16,045 nt of DNA, taken from DATJMJ01 sp035503975. GTDB taxonomy: Bacteria; Actinomycetota; Acidimicrobiia; Acidimicrobiales; Palsa-688. Each line of letters opens with the position of its first letter. Position 1 is the first letter of the stretch. Location of the stretch: positions 1 to 16,045 of the forward strand of contig DATJST010000125.1 of assembly GCA_035503975.1 (NCBI GenBank), in the 5' to 3' direction. Below the pieces are notes generated by a model. It ran no database searches. It saw only the letters and a list, made by a program, of their open reading frames with translations, and was not told the DNA's origin. The translations under genes were made by a program, and so were the position numbers. Shown here piece by piece: positions 6,801 to 13,313 of this stretch.

Positions 6801-8391
6801 GGCACCCTTCGTCTGTCGCCGGGACCGTCCCAGCGGGCACGCTCACGCTGATCATGCTCGAGTTGGCGGCGAGCGCGCCGGACTTGGAAGTCCTGAAATC
6901 GATGGTGTACGTGACTTGGGTGGCACCTGACGCGTGAGTCGACAACGAGACCGAGAGGTCTGCCAGCTTGCCCGAAGGCCCGCCGGGGCCTCGCACCGTG
7001 ACGCCGGGCGTCGCCGTCGACAGGGCCACGAGGCCGTCGCCGTTGCTGGCGCCGCCCACGGTGGCACAGGCACCGCCGGCTGAACAGGCCACCGCGTCGA
7101 GGCTGGCCGTGCCATCACCCGAGGGGACACTGAGCTCGGTGGCCTGGGCCCAGGTGCCCCCGGTCTCGGTCACGAACATCGGCCGGGTCTGGCCCGAGGC
7201 ACCCTCGTAGGACCCCACGGCCACGCAATTGCCCACCGACGGAGCGGCCGAGCCGCTGTCTTGTCGGCATGACAGCCCATTGAGGGTGCTGGAGTTCCCG
7301 CTGGCGTTGGCCGGTGGCTTGATCGCGACCGACGGCTGCCACACCCCGTCGACTTCGCTCGCCACCATGGCCGTGGTGGCGTTGTTGACCGGGTTCAGAA
7401 AAGAACCGGAGATGGCGCAGGTCGTGGGCGCCGTGCAGGACACACCCGTCAGGGTGGTGATCACAAAGCCGGGCTCGGTGGCCGGGGCCTTGACCTCCAC
7501 GGCCCGGGCGAACTGGCCCCCCGACTCGGCGACGGCCATGCCCGGCCGTACATAGAAGCTCTGAGAGTAGCCGCCCACCGCCAGGCAGCCGGTTTCAAAG
7601 CAAGACACGGCCCTGAGCGCGGGGGAACCACCTGACGCCCCCGGAGGAAGTTGTACCTCCACGGCTTTGGCCGCTTGCCCCCAGCCCCCCCCGTAGCTGA
7701 GCGCGGCCATGGCCTGGCCAGCGCTGTTGTTGTCCTCGTAGCTGCCAACGGCCGCGCAAACATCGTCCGTAGTGCAGGACACGCCAGCAAAAGACGCCCC
7801 CGGCGAGGGCCCCGAGTTCGCCGGCAGGGCGACGGTGACAGACGGCTGCCAGGCCGAACCGGACTCGATGGCCACCAGAGGGAAAGTGCCATTGGCGTCT
7901 TGGTAGTCGCCCACGGCGGTACAGGGCCCCGCTGCAGGACAAGAAACCGCGTTCAAGGTGTCGGCCCCGCCAGGCGGGGGTGGGGAGGGGACGGTCACGG
8001 GGGAAGCCTTCCAGCCGGTCGCCGTGTCGGAAACCTCGATCGTGCCGTTGGCGCCGGCGTAGCTACCCCGGTCCTGGCCCACCAAAATGCATGCCCCGGC
8101 AGTCGGGCAGGAGACACCGTCCAGGACAGTACCGGAATGGCCCGGGAAGCTCACATTGGACGCCTCAGCGAAGCTGACCGTGCTGCTCAGTTGGGCGATC
8201 TTGAGCGCCTTTTGCACCGGAGCGGGCGACGATCTCTTCGTAGCGACCGAGGCCGAGCCAACGGCGACCGATGTGGTGGCAGCGGTCAGGGTGGCAGCGG
8301 TCATCGCCATCATGGCGATGGCACATCCGGCCCGTCGCCCGAGGACCGACGAAACGGTCCTTCGGCCAAATCGGTGTCCTGGCTGGCGCAT
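3805..8391 (-). CDS. Very large multidomain exported surface protein with Cys-repeat propeller and IPT/TIG domains
   Basis: The protein is 1528 aa. A signal peptide (about 1-46) has an Arg-rich n-region, then AIAMMAMTAATLTAAT. Residues about 90-450 hold seven repeats of the type VSCPxxxxCxxVG (Cys pairs near 95/101, 150/157, 206/212, 264/269, 319/325, 375/389 and 436/442), probably a beta-propeller. Two related about 130-aa repeats follow (about 477-610 and 616-750), each with TYTIxFxTSxSGAL and a closing TGLANPxxPG. Then come a carboxypeptidase-regulatory-like domain (754-838), IPT/TIG domains (about 940-1020 and 1021-1104), two neighbouring hydrophobic helices (about 1187-1235) after an EEEEPDY segment, another regulatory-like segment (1236-1340) and two C-terminal TIG domains (1349-1517). 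It ends without an LPXTG sorting motif. It likely acts outside the cell in adhesion or glycan binding. This function is inferred from domains. Confidence 0.88.
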   Translation of the reverse strand: MRQPGHRFGRRTVSSVLGRRAGCAIAMMAMTAATLTAATTSVAVGSASVATKRSSPAPVQKALKIAQLSSTVSFAEASNVSFPGHSGTVLDGVSCPTAGACILVGQDRGSYAGANGTIEVSDTATGWKASPVTVPSPPPPGGADTLNAVSCPAAGPCTAVGDYQDANGTFPLVAIESGSAWQPSVTVALPANSGPSPGASFAGVSCTTDDVCAAVGSYEDNNSAGQAMAALSYGGGWGQAAKAVEVQLPPGASGGSPALRAVSCFETGCLAVGGYSQSFYVRPGMAVAESGGQFARAVEVKAPATEPGFVITTLTGVSCTAPTTCAISGSFLNPVNNATTAMVASEVDGVWQPSVAIKPPANASGNSSTLNGLSCRQDSGSAAPSVGNCVAVGSYEGASGQTRPMFVTETGGTWAQATELSVPSGDGTASLDAVACSAGGACATVGGASNGDGLVALSTATPGVTVRGPGGPSGKLADLSVSLSTHASGATQVTYTIDFRTSKSGALAANSSMISVSVPAGTVPATDEGCPPGDATFTDLTTKVSGSLDLCSATVSDDGGHFELVTPVAIGANDLAQVMITGLANPASPGRWALILSTTSDRSASVLYRIGPSGRLASVLATPADPAAGATGIAYTIHFTTSTSGALVGNSGTITLSAPPGTFLRANRCSFQFSAEVTDLNTGMSGSEEMCSGSVNDNGGDIQLATPVAIGARDRVVMVLTGLANPLKPGLRILSLSTSSDRSGAALYRVAVAGVISGQVIDTSDHAVNGAEVEICPSTRAVCFTTTTTPTGSYTDAVPLGRYSLAAFPPSGTLGQSKGTYSVLVSGPRAYHVNISMPVLALLPGKVSIAGQDGGVPLLHWSDPAPMTVQGCRHGIGVLLIRGNAVVTRGKALDYYVETPAARIVPLLESPPGSGHYTATIPPLYPVLGDTSFSYHIYCFEGVTPEAGLAAGGNVVTIHGARFAGATAVDFGTTPAKSFRVLSSSVIEAVAPPGSGTVSVAVRTPRGSTKGGPLSAYTYISLASVAPSGGPTAGTTNVVIKGSGLGHVDTLWFGDRLATSLRVVSDHEIEAVSPPGSGDVPITIREIGQLFTGGPPSSLYFDYGGAPRSDGAPAIASVSMPPGYAAGVTPRVAVMRRGGQRTGQVRSSATCDDDKHDCNAVSMGFPTPQYPVIEEEEPDYVRPFPWSFAFKVWGAALVGGGVTLGIAAFAAGASLAIPLSILIAAGVLVGFAVLIDPSGTVTDTNGNPVRGATAVLVQSPTAQGPFSVVRPASPGIEPHRNPEVTARNGQFHWDVISDYYKVVASAPGCHAPGDPNQRSVSTPVLPVPPPQVGLYLVLQCVHEAPPAPPRVTSLSDDQAPTAGGTQVEVIGRGFTPSARVSFGQAPARTVTFVSPELLDVTVPAGRGTVAVVVATASGRTPLSTADQLTYHPIPVITGLSPASGRDTSSTLVTIHGSGFSGTELVRAGNKIITDFTVKSDDAIEATLPPGPAGTVVVSVTTAVGSTVPTPADKFRYFVPPAKAKVPSS

Positions 8392-8910
8392 TCGTCGATG
8401 ATCTCACATCCTTGGGCACGGCGCCGGTGACCCGGGCACCCTTGCTTTCAGTGATCGCTCTGCATGACAAGGAGGACGGACCGGTCAAGCGACGCGGCGT
8501 CCTCAGGACGGCCATACCCCTTCGACAGGCAAAATCGTGGCGTCAATTCGACAGAAACCAAGAGGTGCATGGAAGGCCTCAAGGAGGCGCTGACCGCTCC
8601 GTAATAGGCGATCTGCGCTCTGCTCCGCTGTCGAAGTATCGAGTTCGAGGAGGCAAATATTCGGCGATCACGGAAACGCCACTGAGTTAGCTCTACTTTG
8701 GCAAGGCGAGTACAGAATATCCCCGTTCTGCCTCGGTAATCTGGCCGCGCGTTATGGGGCCGGCGTCCGGTGGGATGCACGATCGCCGACCCGTAGCACG
8801 CCCGTCGGCAACCGGAACGGCCATTTCCCGGACAGCGCCACACGGAACAACCTGTCGGGGATGCCGATACGTCCGGCACGATTGCTCCCCTCCGTGTTGT
8901 CTAGTTGCGG
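8392..8910. other. Intergenic region upstream of the surface protein gene, no recognised gene
   Basis: About 520 bases lie between the surface protein start and the broken small gene. Minus-strand frames here (for example about 8448-8879) have low-complexity Arg/Pro content and no recognisable domain. A stretch with lower GC (about 8655-8720) could hold the promoter of the surface protein gene, but it would be far from the start. An AAGGAGG on the plus strand (near 8469-8475) is not followed by a start codon or coding frame, so I do not treat it as a ribosome binding site. Confidence 0.35.
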
Positions 8911-9211
8911 TCAGACGAACTCGTCGGTGCGGACAAGGTCGAGGTTGCGGAACCGAGGAGGCTCTTCGCATAGCTCGGCCAACCTCCGAGCGAACTCGGT
9001 GGTCTCGGGCAGCGCGGAGTTCTGCATGGCCTCTTCAAAGGAGGACGACTCGACAATCTGCACGTAGGTCGGCGGCCGATCTCGGTCAGTGGTGAGGACC
9101 GAGCGCTCGACCTTGCGGTGTCCCTCGGGACTGGGCCACCCACGTATCCATGAGGGCCTGAATCTCATCGATGCGACTAGTCGTGAACTCGAGGATCTGG
9201 ATGAACCTCAT
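8911..9211 (-). pseudogene. Small dimeric alpha-beta-barrel-like protein gene broken by a one-base insertion
   Basis: Reading from ATG at 9211 gives MRFIQILEFTTSRIDEIQAL and then DTWVAQS. The frame then breaks and continues one base over with EGHRKVERSVLTTDRDRPPTYVQIVE, to a TGA at 8911. Removing one base from the GGG run at 9127-9129 (plus strand) restores a 99-aa protein. The beta-strand, helix, strand layout (FIQILEF ... TYVQIVE) matches the ferredoxin-like small proteins of the ABM/antibiotic-monooxygenase-like or EthD-like type. A GAGGAG ribosome binding site sits just upstream of the ATG at the proper distance, so the original start is clear. It may be a true pseudogene or a sequencing error in a short homopolymer. 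Without the repair only a mistranslated N-terminus is made. Confidence 0.7.
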
Positions 9212-9251
9212 CTCATGGTCTCCTCTCATGTTTCGGGAATGTGGGAGCTCA

Positions 9252-9410
9252 AGGCAGGGCTTCGAAGACCAAGTTGAAAGGTGTCTCCGCGACTCGGTGA
9301 AAGCGGACGAACCCGGCGCCGGTCACGATGTCGCCGATGCGCGCCTCCCCTGCCTGGGCTCCCAACGCCAAGCCGACTTCCTGGGTTCTCGTTGCAAGAC
9401 CTACAGTCCT
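9252..9410 (-). pseudogene. C-terminal fragment of a class I SAM-dependent methyltransferase
   Basis: The minus strand encodes about 50 residues ending at a TGA (9249-9251). They include ALGAQAGEARIGDIVTGAGF, then RFHRVAETPFNLVFEALP. Helix, TGAGF turn, RRVAETPFN and FEARP-like ending form the usual C-terminal tail of a family of actinobacterial methyltransferases. The SAM-binding Rossmann core with its GxGxG loop is absent. The open frame does extend upstream, over the end of the lrp gene, but without homologous sequence. This is a leftover of a deleted gene rather than a functional protein. Confidence 0.55.
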
Positions 9411-9481
9411 GCGGCCACCCATAACAGATCGGGGCCGACAAGCGGCCTTTGACGGTCCCCGAGGCGGCGTGGCACTCGCGC

Positions 9482-10000
9482 TCAGTCCCAGCTGTCGGCT
9501 TTGGCAGGCGCTGGAAGCGGCAAAGGCCTCGGTGCGACCGGCGTCGACACGACGATCGAAGTAGTCGTGTTCCCGTATGCCAGGAAGCGGTCGAGCGAAG
9601 TCTCGAGCTCTTCGATCGAGGGCGCGTGGACCTTCGCGATGAAACAGTCCTCTCCGGTGATGCGGTAGCACTCGCTGACTGAGGAGAGCTCGGCGGCGAG
9701 CTGGGCGATTTTTGGGAGCGCGCCGGGGACGGGCCTGATCCGGACGAAGGCAGTGACTGGGAAGCCGAGACGGCCCGGGTCGACCTCCGTCCGGTAGCCC
9801 ACGATCACGCCAGCGGCTTCGAGATGCTGGACCCTCTCTTTGACCGCAGGCGCGGACATGCCCACCCGACGAGCGAGCTCCGAGGTCGCCAGCCGCGGCT
9901 CGGCGAGCAGTTCGGCGAGGATGTTCACGTTCACCTCATCGAAGGGGCCCTTACTGTCATTGAAGGCAGAAAGCCTCGCTGACCTTTGGTTCTTAGCCAT
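9482..10000 (-). CDS. Lrp/AsnC family transcriptional regulator
   Basis: The protein is 172 aa. An N-terminal winged HTH (about residues 22-68) has NVNILAELLAEPRLATSELA, then RRVGMSAPAVKERVQHLEAAGVI. The C-terminal RAM/AsnC effector domain (about 75-150) has GFPVTAFVRIRP, then CYRITGEDCFIAKV and IEELETSLDRFLAYG. This is the usual layout of the feast/famine regulators, which bind amino acids at the RAM dimer interface and act as octamers. A Pro-rich C-terminal tail (PVAPRPLPLPAPAKADSWD) is a small addition. It is divergent from an EamA/RhtA-like exporter with only 62 bp between starts, so it most likely controls that exporter in response to an amino acid, as BrnFE/Lrp pairs do. The ligand is unknown. 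Confidence 0.92.
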   Translation of the reverse strand: MAKNQRSARLSAFNDSKGPFDEVNVNILAELLAEPRLATSELARRVGMSAPAVKERVQHLEAAGVIVGYRTEVDPGRLGFPVTAFVRIRPVPGALPKIAQLAAELSSVSECYRITGEDCFIAKVHAPSIEELETSLDRFLAYGNTTTSIVVSTPVAPRPLPLPAPAKADSWD

Positions 10001-10062
10001 CTTTAGTCTGTTACCTTGGGTTCTCTATTCACATAAGCGACACTACCTGTCAACATGATCGT
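10001..10062. promoter_or_regulatory. Divergent promoter/operator region between lrp-like and eamA-like genes
   Basis: These 62 bp must hold both promoters and the regulator's binding site. On the minus strand TTGACA (10053-10048) is a perfect -35 for the lrp-like gene, but the best -10 at an 18-nt spacing is only AATAGA. On the plus strand TTGGGT (10016-10021) with GACACT (10039-10044) is a weak candidate for the exporter. The region is AT-richer than its surroundings. I could not define a convincing Lrp palindrome. Confidence 0.4.
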
Positions 10063-11013
10063 ATGGCAATATTGCTGGAGAGAGCTGCGGCCAGCCGGGC
10101 CAAGGGACAGGTGCTCGACCGTGTGCCCCCGTCGTCGTTCTTTGTCACCTCGGCCGTGTTCCACTACCTCGGCCCGTCCCTCGCCGTCTTGCTCTTCGCC
10201 CACGTCGCCGCGCTGGGGGTGATGTGGCTCCGCATCGCCACCGCGGGCGTCATCTTCGCTCTCTGGCGACGCCCGTGGCGGGCACTTCGCGGATTGGGCC
10301 GTGGACAGCTCTCGACGCTCTTCGCCCTGGGGGCGCTGCTTACCGCCATGAACTCGGTCTTTTACCTGGCGGTCGCCCGGCTCCCGCTAGCGACAGTCGG
10401 GGCTATCGAGTTCCTCGGGACGGTCGTGCTGGCGACGCTCGGCGTCCGCAACCTTCGGAACTTGGCGGCCCTAGTGGTAACCCTGGGCGGTGTCGCCCTA
10501 CTCACGGCGTTCAAGGTCGTCTCCGACCCTGTGGGCTTCGTCCTCGCCTTTGCCAACTGCGCTGCCTTCATGGGGTACGTGGTCCTGGGCCACCGCATCG
10601 CCAACACCGCAATGGTAGGTACTAGCGAGCCCAGGACAAGCAGTGTTGCGGGCATCGACCAGCTGGCAGTGGCGATGCTCATTGCCACGGTCATCGCCAC
10701 CCCGGTCGGCGCCTTCGACGCCGGGCCGGCCTTCGTCCACCCGACCTGGCTCGCATGGGGAGCCGGTGTCGGCATCTGCTCCTCGGTCGTGCCATATGTG
10801 ACCGACCAGCTGGCTATGGCACGGATGCCGCGAGCTACGTTCGCGCTGATGCTCGCCCTCCTGCCGGCGTGCGCGTCCGCCATCGGGGCGATCGTCCTCG
10901 GCCAGGTCCCAACCATCGAGGAGCTCTGCGGCATCGTCCTTGTGGTCCTTGGCCTTCTCGTCCACGTTTCGCCAGCGACGGAACGGTCGGCGCCCGAGCA
11001 GGTAGCGAGTTGA
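10063..11013 (+). CDS. EamA/DMT-family exporter, RhtA-like
   Basis: The protein is 316 aa with about ten hydrophobic helices spread over residues 25-305, arranged as two EamA repeats. This is the 10-TMS drug/metabolite transporter plan. The first half has LRIATAGVIFALWRRPWRAL, then MNSVFYLAVARLPLATVGAI and EFLGTVVLATLG. The second half has CSSVVPYVTDQLAMARMPRA and LMLALLPACASAIGAIVLGQ. These match the RhtA subgroup, which exports threonine and homoserine. It likely sits in the cytoplasmic membrane and exports an amino acid or related metabolite. The divergent Lrp regulator supports amino-acid substrates. The ATG at 10063 has no clear ribosome binding site; a start a few codons later (GTG before LDRVPPSSF) is possible. 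An aldo/keto reductase follows after 2 nt. Confidence 0.88.
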   Translation: MAILLERAAASRAKGQVLDRVPPSSFFVTSAVFHYLGPSLAVLLFAHVAALGVMWLRIATAGVIFALWRRPWRALRGLGRGQLSTLFALGALLTAMNSVFYLAVARLPLATVGAIEFLGTVVLATLGVRNLRNLAALVVTLGGVALLTAFKVVSDPVGFVLAFANCAAFMGYVVLGHRIANTAMVGTSEPRTSSVAGIDQLAVAMLIATVIATPVGAFDAGPAFVHPTWLAWGAGVGICSSVVPYVTDQLAMARMPRATFALMLALLPACASAIGAIVLGQVPTIEELCGIVLVVLGLLVHVSPATERSAPEQVAS

Positions 11014-11015
11014 GC

Positions 11016-11984
11016 ATGGACTACGTACGGCTAGGCACATCAGGGCTGAAGGTCTCCCGCTTCGGCCTCGGGATGATGAGCTACGGCGACCCCTCCGCAC
11101 AGCCCTGGGCGCTCCCCGAAGAGCGGGCCGAGCCGATCGTGCGGCGCGCCGTCGAGGCTGGCATCACCTTCTTCGACACCGCCGACATGTACTCGGACGG
11201 CCAGAGCGAGGTCATCACCGGCCGCCTCTTGGGCCGGTTTTTCAGCCGGCGAGACGAATATGTCCTCGCCACCAAGGTGTTCTACCCGACAGGACCAGGG
11301 CCCAACGACCGCGGGCTATCCCGGGGGCACATCCTCTCGGCGATCGACGCCTCGCTCCGGCGCCTGCGCACTGACTACGTCGACTTGTACCAGGTCCACC
11401 GCTTCGATCCCGAGACGCCCGTGGAAGAGACGATGGCGGCGCTCGACGACGTGGTCCGGGCCGGCAAGGCGCGCTATGTCGGCGCGTCGTGTATGCCGGC
11501 GTGGCAGTTTGGCAAGATGCAGGCCGCCGCGGCCGCCGCTGGTCCGACGCGGTTCGTGTCGGTGCAGACCCGCTACAACCTCGTCAACCGGGAAGATGAG
11601 CGCGAGCTGCTCCCGATGTGCCGTGATATGGGCGTCGGCGTCATCCCCTACAGCCCGCTCGCACGGGGCCTCCTCGCCGGCACCCGGGCCCGCGACGGGA
11701 CAGGCACCACCGTGCGGTCGTCCTCGGCTCATGGCGAACGACCAGAGGACTTCGACGTGTTCGAGGATCTCCGCGACGTCGCTAGCAAACGTGGCACCAG
11801 AGCTCCTGTGGTCGCGCTCGCGTGGCTGCTGGTCCAGGGAGGAGTGGCGGCGCCCGTGGTCGGCGCGACCGCCGAAGCTCACATCGACGACGCGGTCCAA
11901 GCCCTGCACCTGGAGCTTGACGGCAAAGAGGTACAGGCTCTCCAGGCTCGGTACCTGCCGAGGCTCAGCGTCGACTACTCCTGA
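11016..11984 (+). CDS. Aldo/keto reductase
   Basis: The protein is 322 aa, with a TIM-barrel AKR sequence throughout. The N-terminus MDYVRLGTSGLKVSRFGLGM is typical. The catalytic tetrad is visible: Asp54 and Tyr59 in FFDTADMYSDGQSE, Lys87 in LATKVFYP, and His128 in DLYQVHRFD. NADPH-binding segments follow: VQTRYNLVNR, IPYSPLARGLLAG and, near the C-terminus, APVVGATAEAHIDDAV. The longer form with YNLVNRE and SPLARGLL is closest to the YajO/AKR11-like group, which reduces diverse carbonyls. The start ATG 11016 lies 2 nt after the exporter stop, with a weak GGTAGCGAG upstream, so it is probably co-translated. It may process the compound that the exporter handles; this is inferred from context. 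Confidence 0.93.
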   Translation: MDYVRLGTSGLKVSRFGLGMMSYGDPSAQPWALPEERAEPIVRRAVEAGITFFDTADMYSDGQSEVITGRLLGRFFSRRDEYVLATKVFYPTGPGPNDRGLSRGHILSAIDASLRRLRTDYVDLYQVHRFDPETPVEETMAALDDVVRAGKARYVGASCMPAWQFGKMQAAAAAAGPTRFVSVQTRYNLVNREDERELLPMCRDMGVGVIPYSPLARGLLAGTRARDGTGTTVRSSSAHGERPEDFDVFEDLRDVASKRGTRAPVVALAWLLVQGGVAAPVVGATAEAHIDDAVQALHLELDGKEVQALQARYLPRLSVDYS

Positions 11985-12178
11985 GTTGTCGAGCCCGCGG
12001 TGACGTAGGAGTGGACAGCACGGTCAAGCATTATGTAGCAGCCGTGAACCCATGGCACGCCCGAGCCGTCTAATCCGCGTCGCCGCCGTCACCGCCGCCG
12101 TCGTGGCCAGGCAGGCACCGATGGAGATATGCCCGCGGCTCTGGTGCGCCAAGCTCCCGCGGCCAGTTAGGGCCGTCC

Positions 12179-12442
12179 TCAGCGCCGTGGGTGGTGCCCT
12201 CGCAACAAAAGCCGCATCAAGGCTCGTTCGCCAAAGGCGCGCCTGAACAGGTGCCGCGCCCCTGGCCAGTCCCGCGGTGCCCCAACGACCAGGTAGCAGG
12301 AGGCTATGAGCACGCCGGCTACCACGAAAGCCAGGACACCCCAAGATGTGCTGCCTGTCGACACGCCGACTACGGTGCCGACCCCCAGGACAGCCAGGGT
12401 CGACAGTGCCGTCGCTAGCACGCGCACAGCCTGCCGTGGCAC
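12179..12442 (-). CDS. Small membrane protein downstream of phoU
   Basis: The predicted protein is 87 aa from a GTG start 4 nt after the phoU stop. Two hydrophobic helices are evident: ATALSTLAVLGVGTVVGVST (about 10-29) and GVLAFVVAGVLIASCYLVVG (about 35-54). A basic C-terminal tail follows (RHLFRRAFGERALMRLLLRG), which would face the cytoplasm if the positive-inside rule holds. I recognise no named family. The tight spacing to phoU suggests an operon and a possible link to phosphate control. The reverse-strand frame over the same DNA looks less protein-like. Confidence 0.6.
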   Translation of the reverse strand: MPRQAVRVLATALSTLAVLGVGTVVGVSTGSTSWGVLAFVVAGVLIASCYLVVGAPRDWPGARHLFRRAFGERALMRLLLRGHHPRR

Positions 12443-12446
12443 CCGG

Positions 12447-13022
12447 TCAGCGCCCCGAGACTGATGGGCCGCCCCGCAAACCCCCGGCTCGCTTGGCGAG
12501 GTTGACCGCGTGGTCCCCGAGGCGCTCGTAGAAGCGCCCCAGCAAGGTGACCTGGGCTGCGACCGAGGGCGCCAGATCCGACGAGCCCACTTCGGCGGTC
12601 AGGCGCCTGGTCAAGATGTCGAGCTCCTCGTCGGCTTGGTTCAGGGCGTCCCCGGCGTCCTCGGAGCGAACGTAGCTGCTGGCCGCCTCGTGCCACATCT
12701 CGAGGGCCACGTCGGACATGCGCTGGACGATGCCGCGGGTCACCGGTGGCATGTCCCGGCCGAGCTGGGAGACGCCCCTTTGCGCTATGTGCTCGGCGAG
12801 GTCAGCACTCCGCTCGAGCTCGGGCAGGATCGTCAGTAGCCCGATCAGCTCTCGGAGCTGTTCGTCCTGTGGGAGGAGGCGGTCAAGGTCTTCCCAGATG
12901 CGCCCGGTGAGCTCATCTGTCAGGGCGTCCACCGCGTGGTCGGACTCGACGACGCGGCTCGCTTGGCGAGGTTCGCCCGCCAGCAGGGCATCGGTGGCCG
13001 CGGCGAGGGCTTCGCTTACCAA
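12447..13022 (-). CDS. phoU: PhoU-like phosphate signalling regulator (5' end uncertain)
   Basis: The readable protein is 191 aa from TTG at 13022, all helical. Two PhoU helical-bundle units are visible, with the signature-like segments LLTILPELERSADLAEHIAQ (about 62-81) and VTLLGRFYERLGDHAVNLAK (about 158-177). Each carries the E/DR-x-x-D-x-A metal-site pattern of PhoU. The protein would couple phosphate transport to a two-component sensor kinase. Codons upstream of the TTG (IERDVARLFSLVSEAL) look like real PhoU N-terminus but have no start codon. Deleting one base from the CCCC run at 13081-13084 would create an in-frame ATG and a 212-aa protein, close to family size. So the start is TTG, or there is an error or frameshift near 13082. 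Confidence 0.88.
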   Translation of the reverse strand: MVSEALAAATDALLAGEPRQASRVVESDHAVDALTDELTGRIWEDLDRLLPQDEQLRELIGLLTILPELERSADLAEHIAQRGVSQLGRDMPPVTRGIVQRMSDVALEMWHEAASSYVRSEDAGDALNQADEELDILTRRLTAEVGSSDLAPSVAAQVTLLGRFYERLGDHAVNLAKRAGGLRGGPSVSGR

Positions 13023-13142
13023 CGAGAAGAGCCGGGCTACGTCTCTTTCGATCGGGGCAGGTTGAGCGGGGTTGGCGATGCCCCATGTCTAGCCGCTCCA
13101 AGCGGCGGCACCGCTGATTGCTTACGCCGCTGACCAGGATTT

Positions 13143-13164
13143 GTTCACCTTGTGTTCAGCTTGA
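13143..13164 (+). promoter_or_regulatory. PHO-box-like 11-nt direct repeat upstream of phoU
   Basis: Two consecutive 11-nt units, GTTCACCTTGT and GTTCAGCTTGA, match the GTTCA-headed direct repeats bound by PhoP in Streptomyces and RegX3 in mycobacteria. It lies about 57 nt upstream of the likely phoU start (or 121 nt from the TTG). It is written on the plus strand, so its orientation is opposite to phoU. The binding protein is not in this window. Confidence 0.5.
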
Positions 13165-13289
13165 CTGGGTGCACGGCTGCTGATTGGTGACGGAAAGGCC
13201 CAAGAGCGCGGACCGTAACCCAACGAGCAGCGGCCAAGGCCGCGTCGGGGCTCGCAGGGGCATCGGCCAAGGAACCCGGGCCGCGTCCC

Positions 13290-13313
13290 GCCGGCTCAGG
13301 GATCAGAGCCGGC
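13290..13313 (-). terminator. Hairpin over the stop codon of the phosphate transporter gene
   Basis: A perfect 8-bp stem, GCCGGCTC with GAGCCGGC, flanks an 8-nt loop that contains the MFS gene's stop codon (13303-13305). No T-tract follows, as is common in GC-rich actinobacteria. A second hairpin, GCGGC-CAAG-GCCGC, lies at 13230-13243, further downstream on the transcript. It could act as a terminator or protect the 3' end. Confidence 0.4.

Noticed and set aside
8448..8971. Minus-strand frames of 92 and 143 aa upstream of the surface protein
   Set aside because: Composition rich in Arg, Pro and Ser, no domain and no good start signals; left as intergenic.
12052..12246. 64-aa plus-strand frame after the aldo/keto reductase
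   Set aside because: No family, no clear ribosome binding site, and it overlaps the end of the small membrane gene on the other strand.
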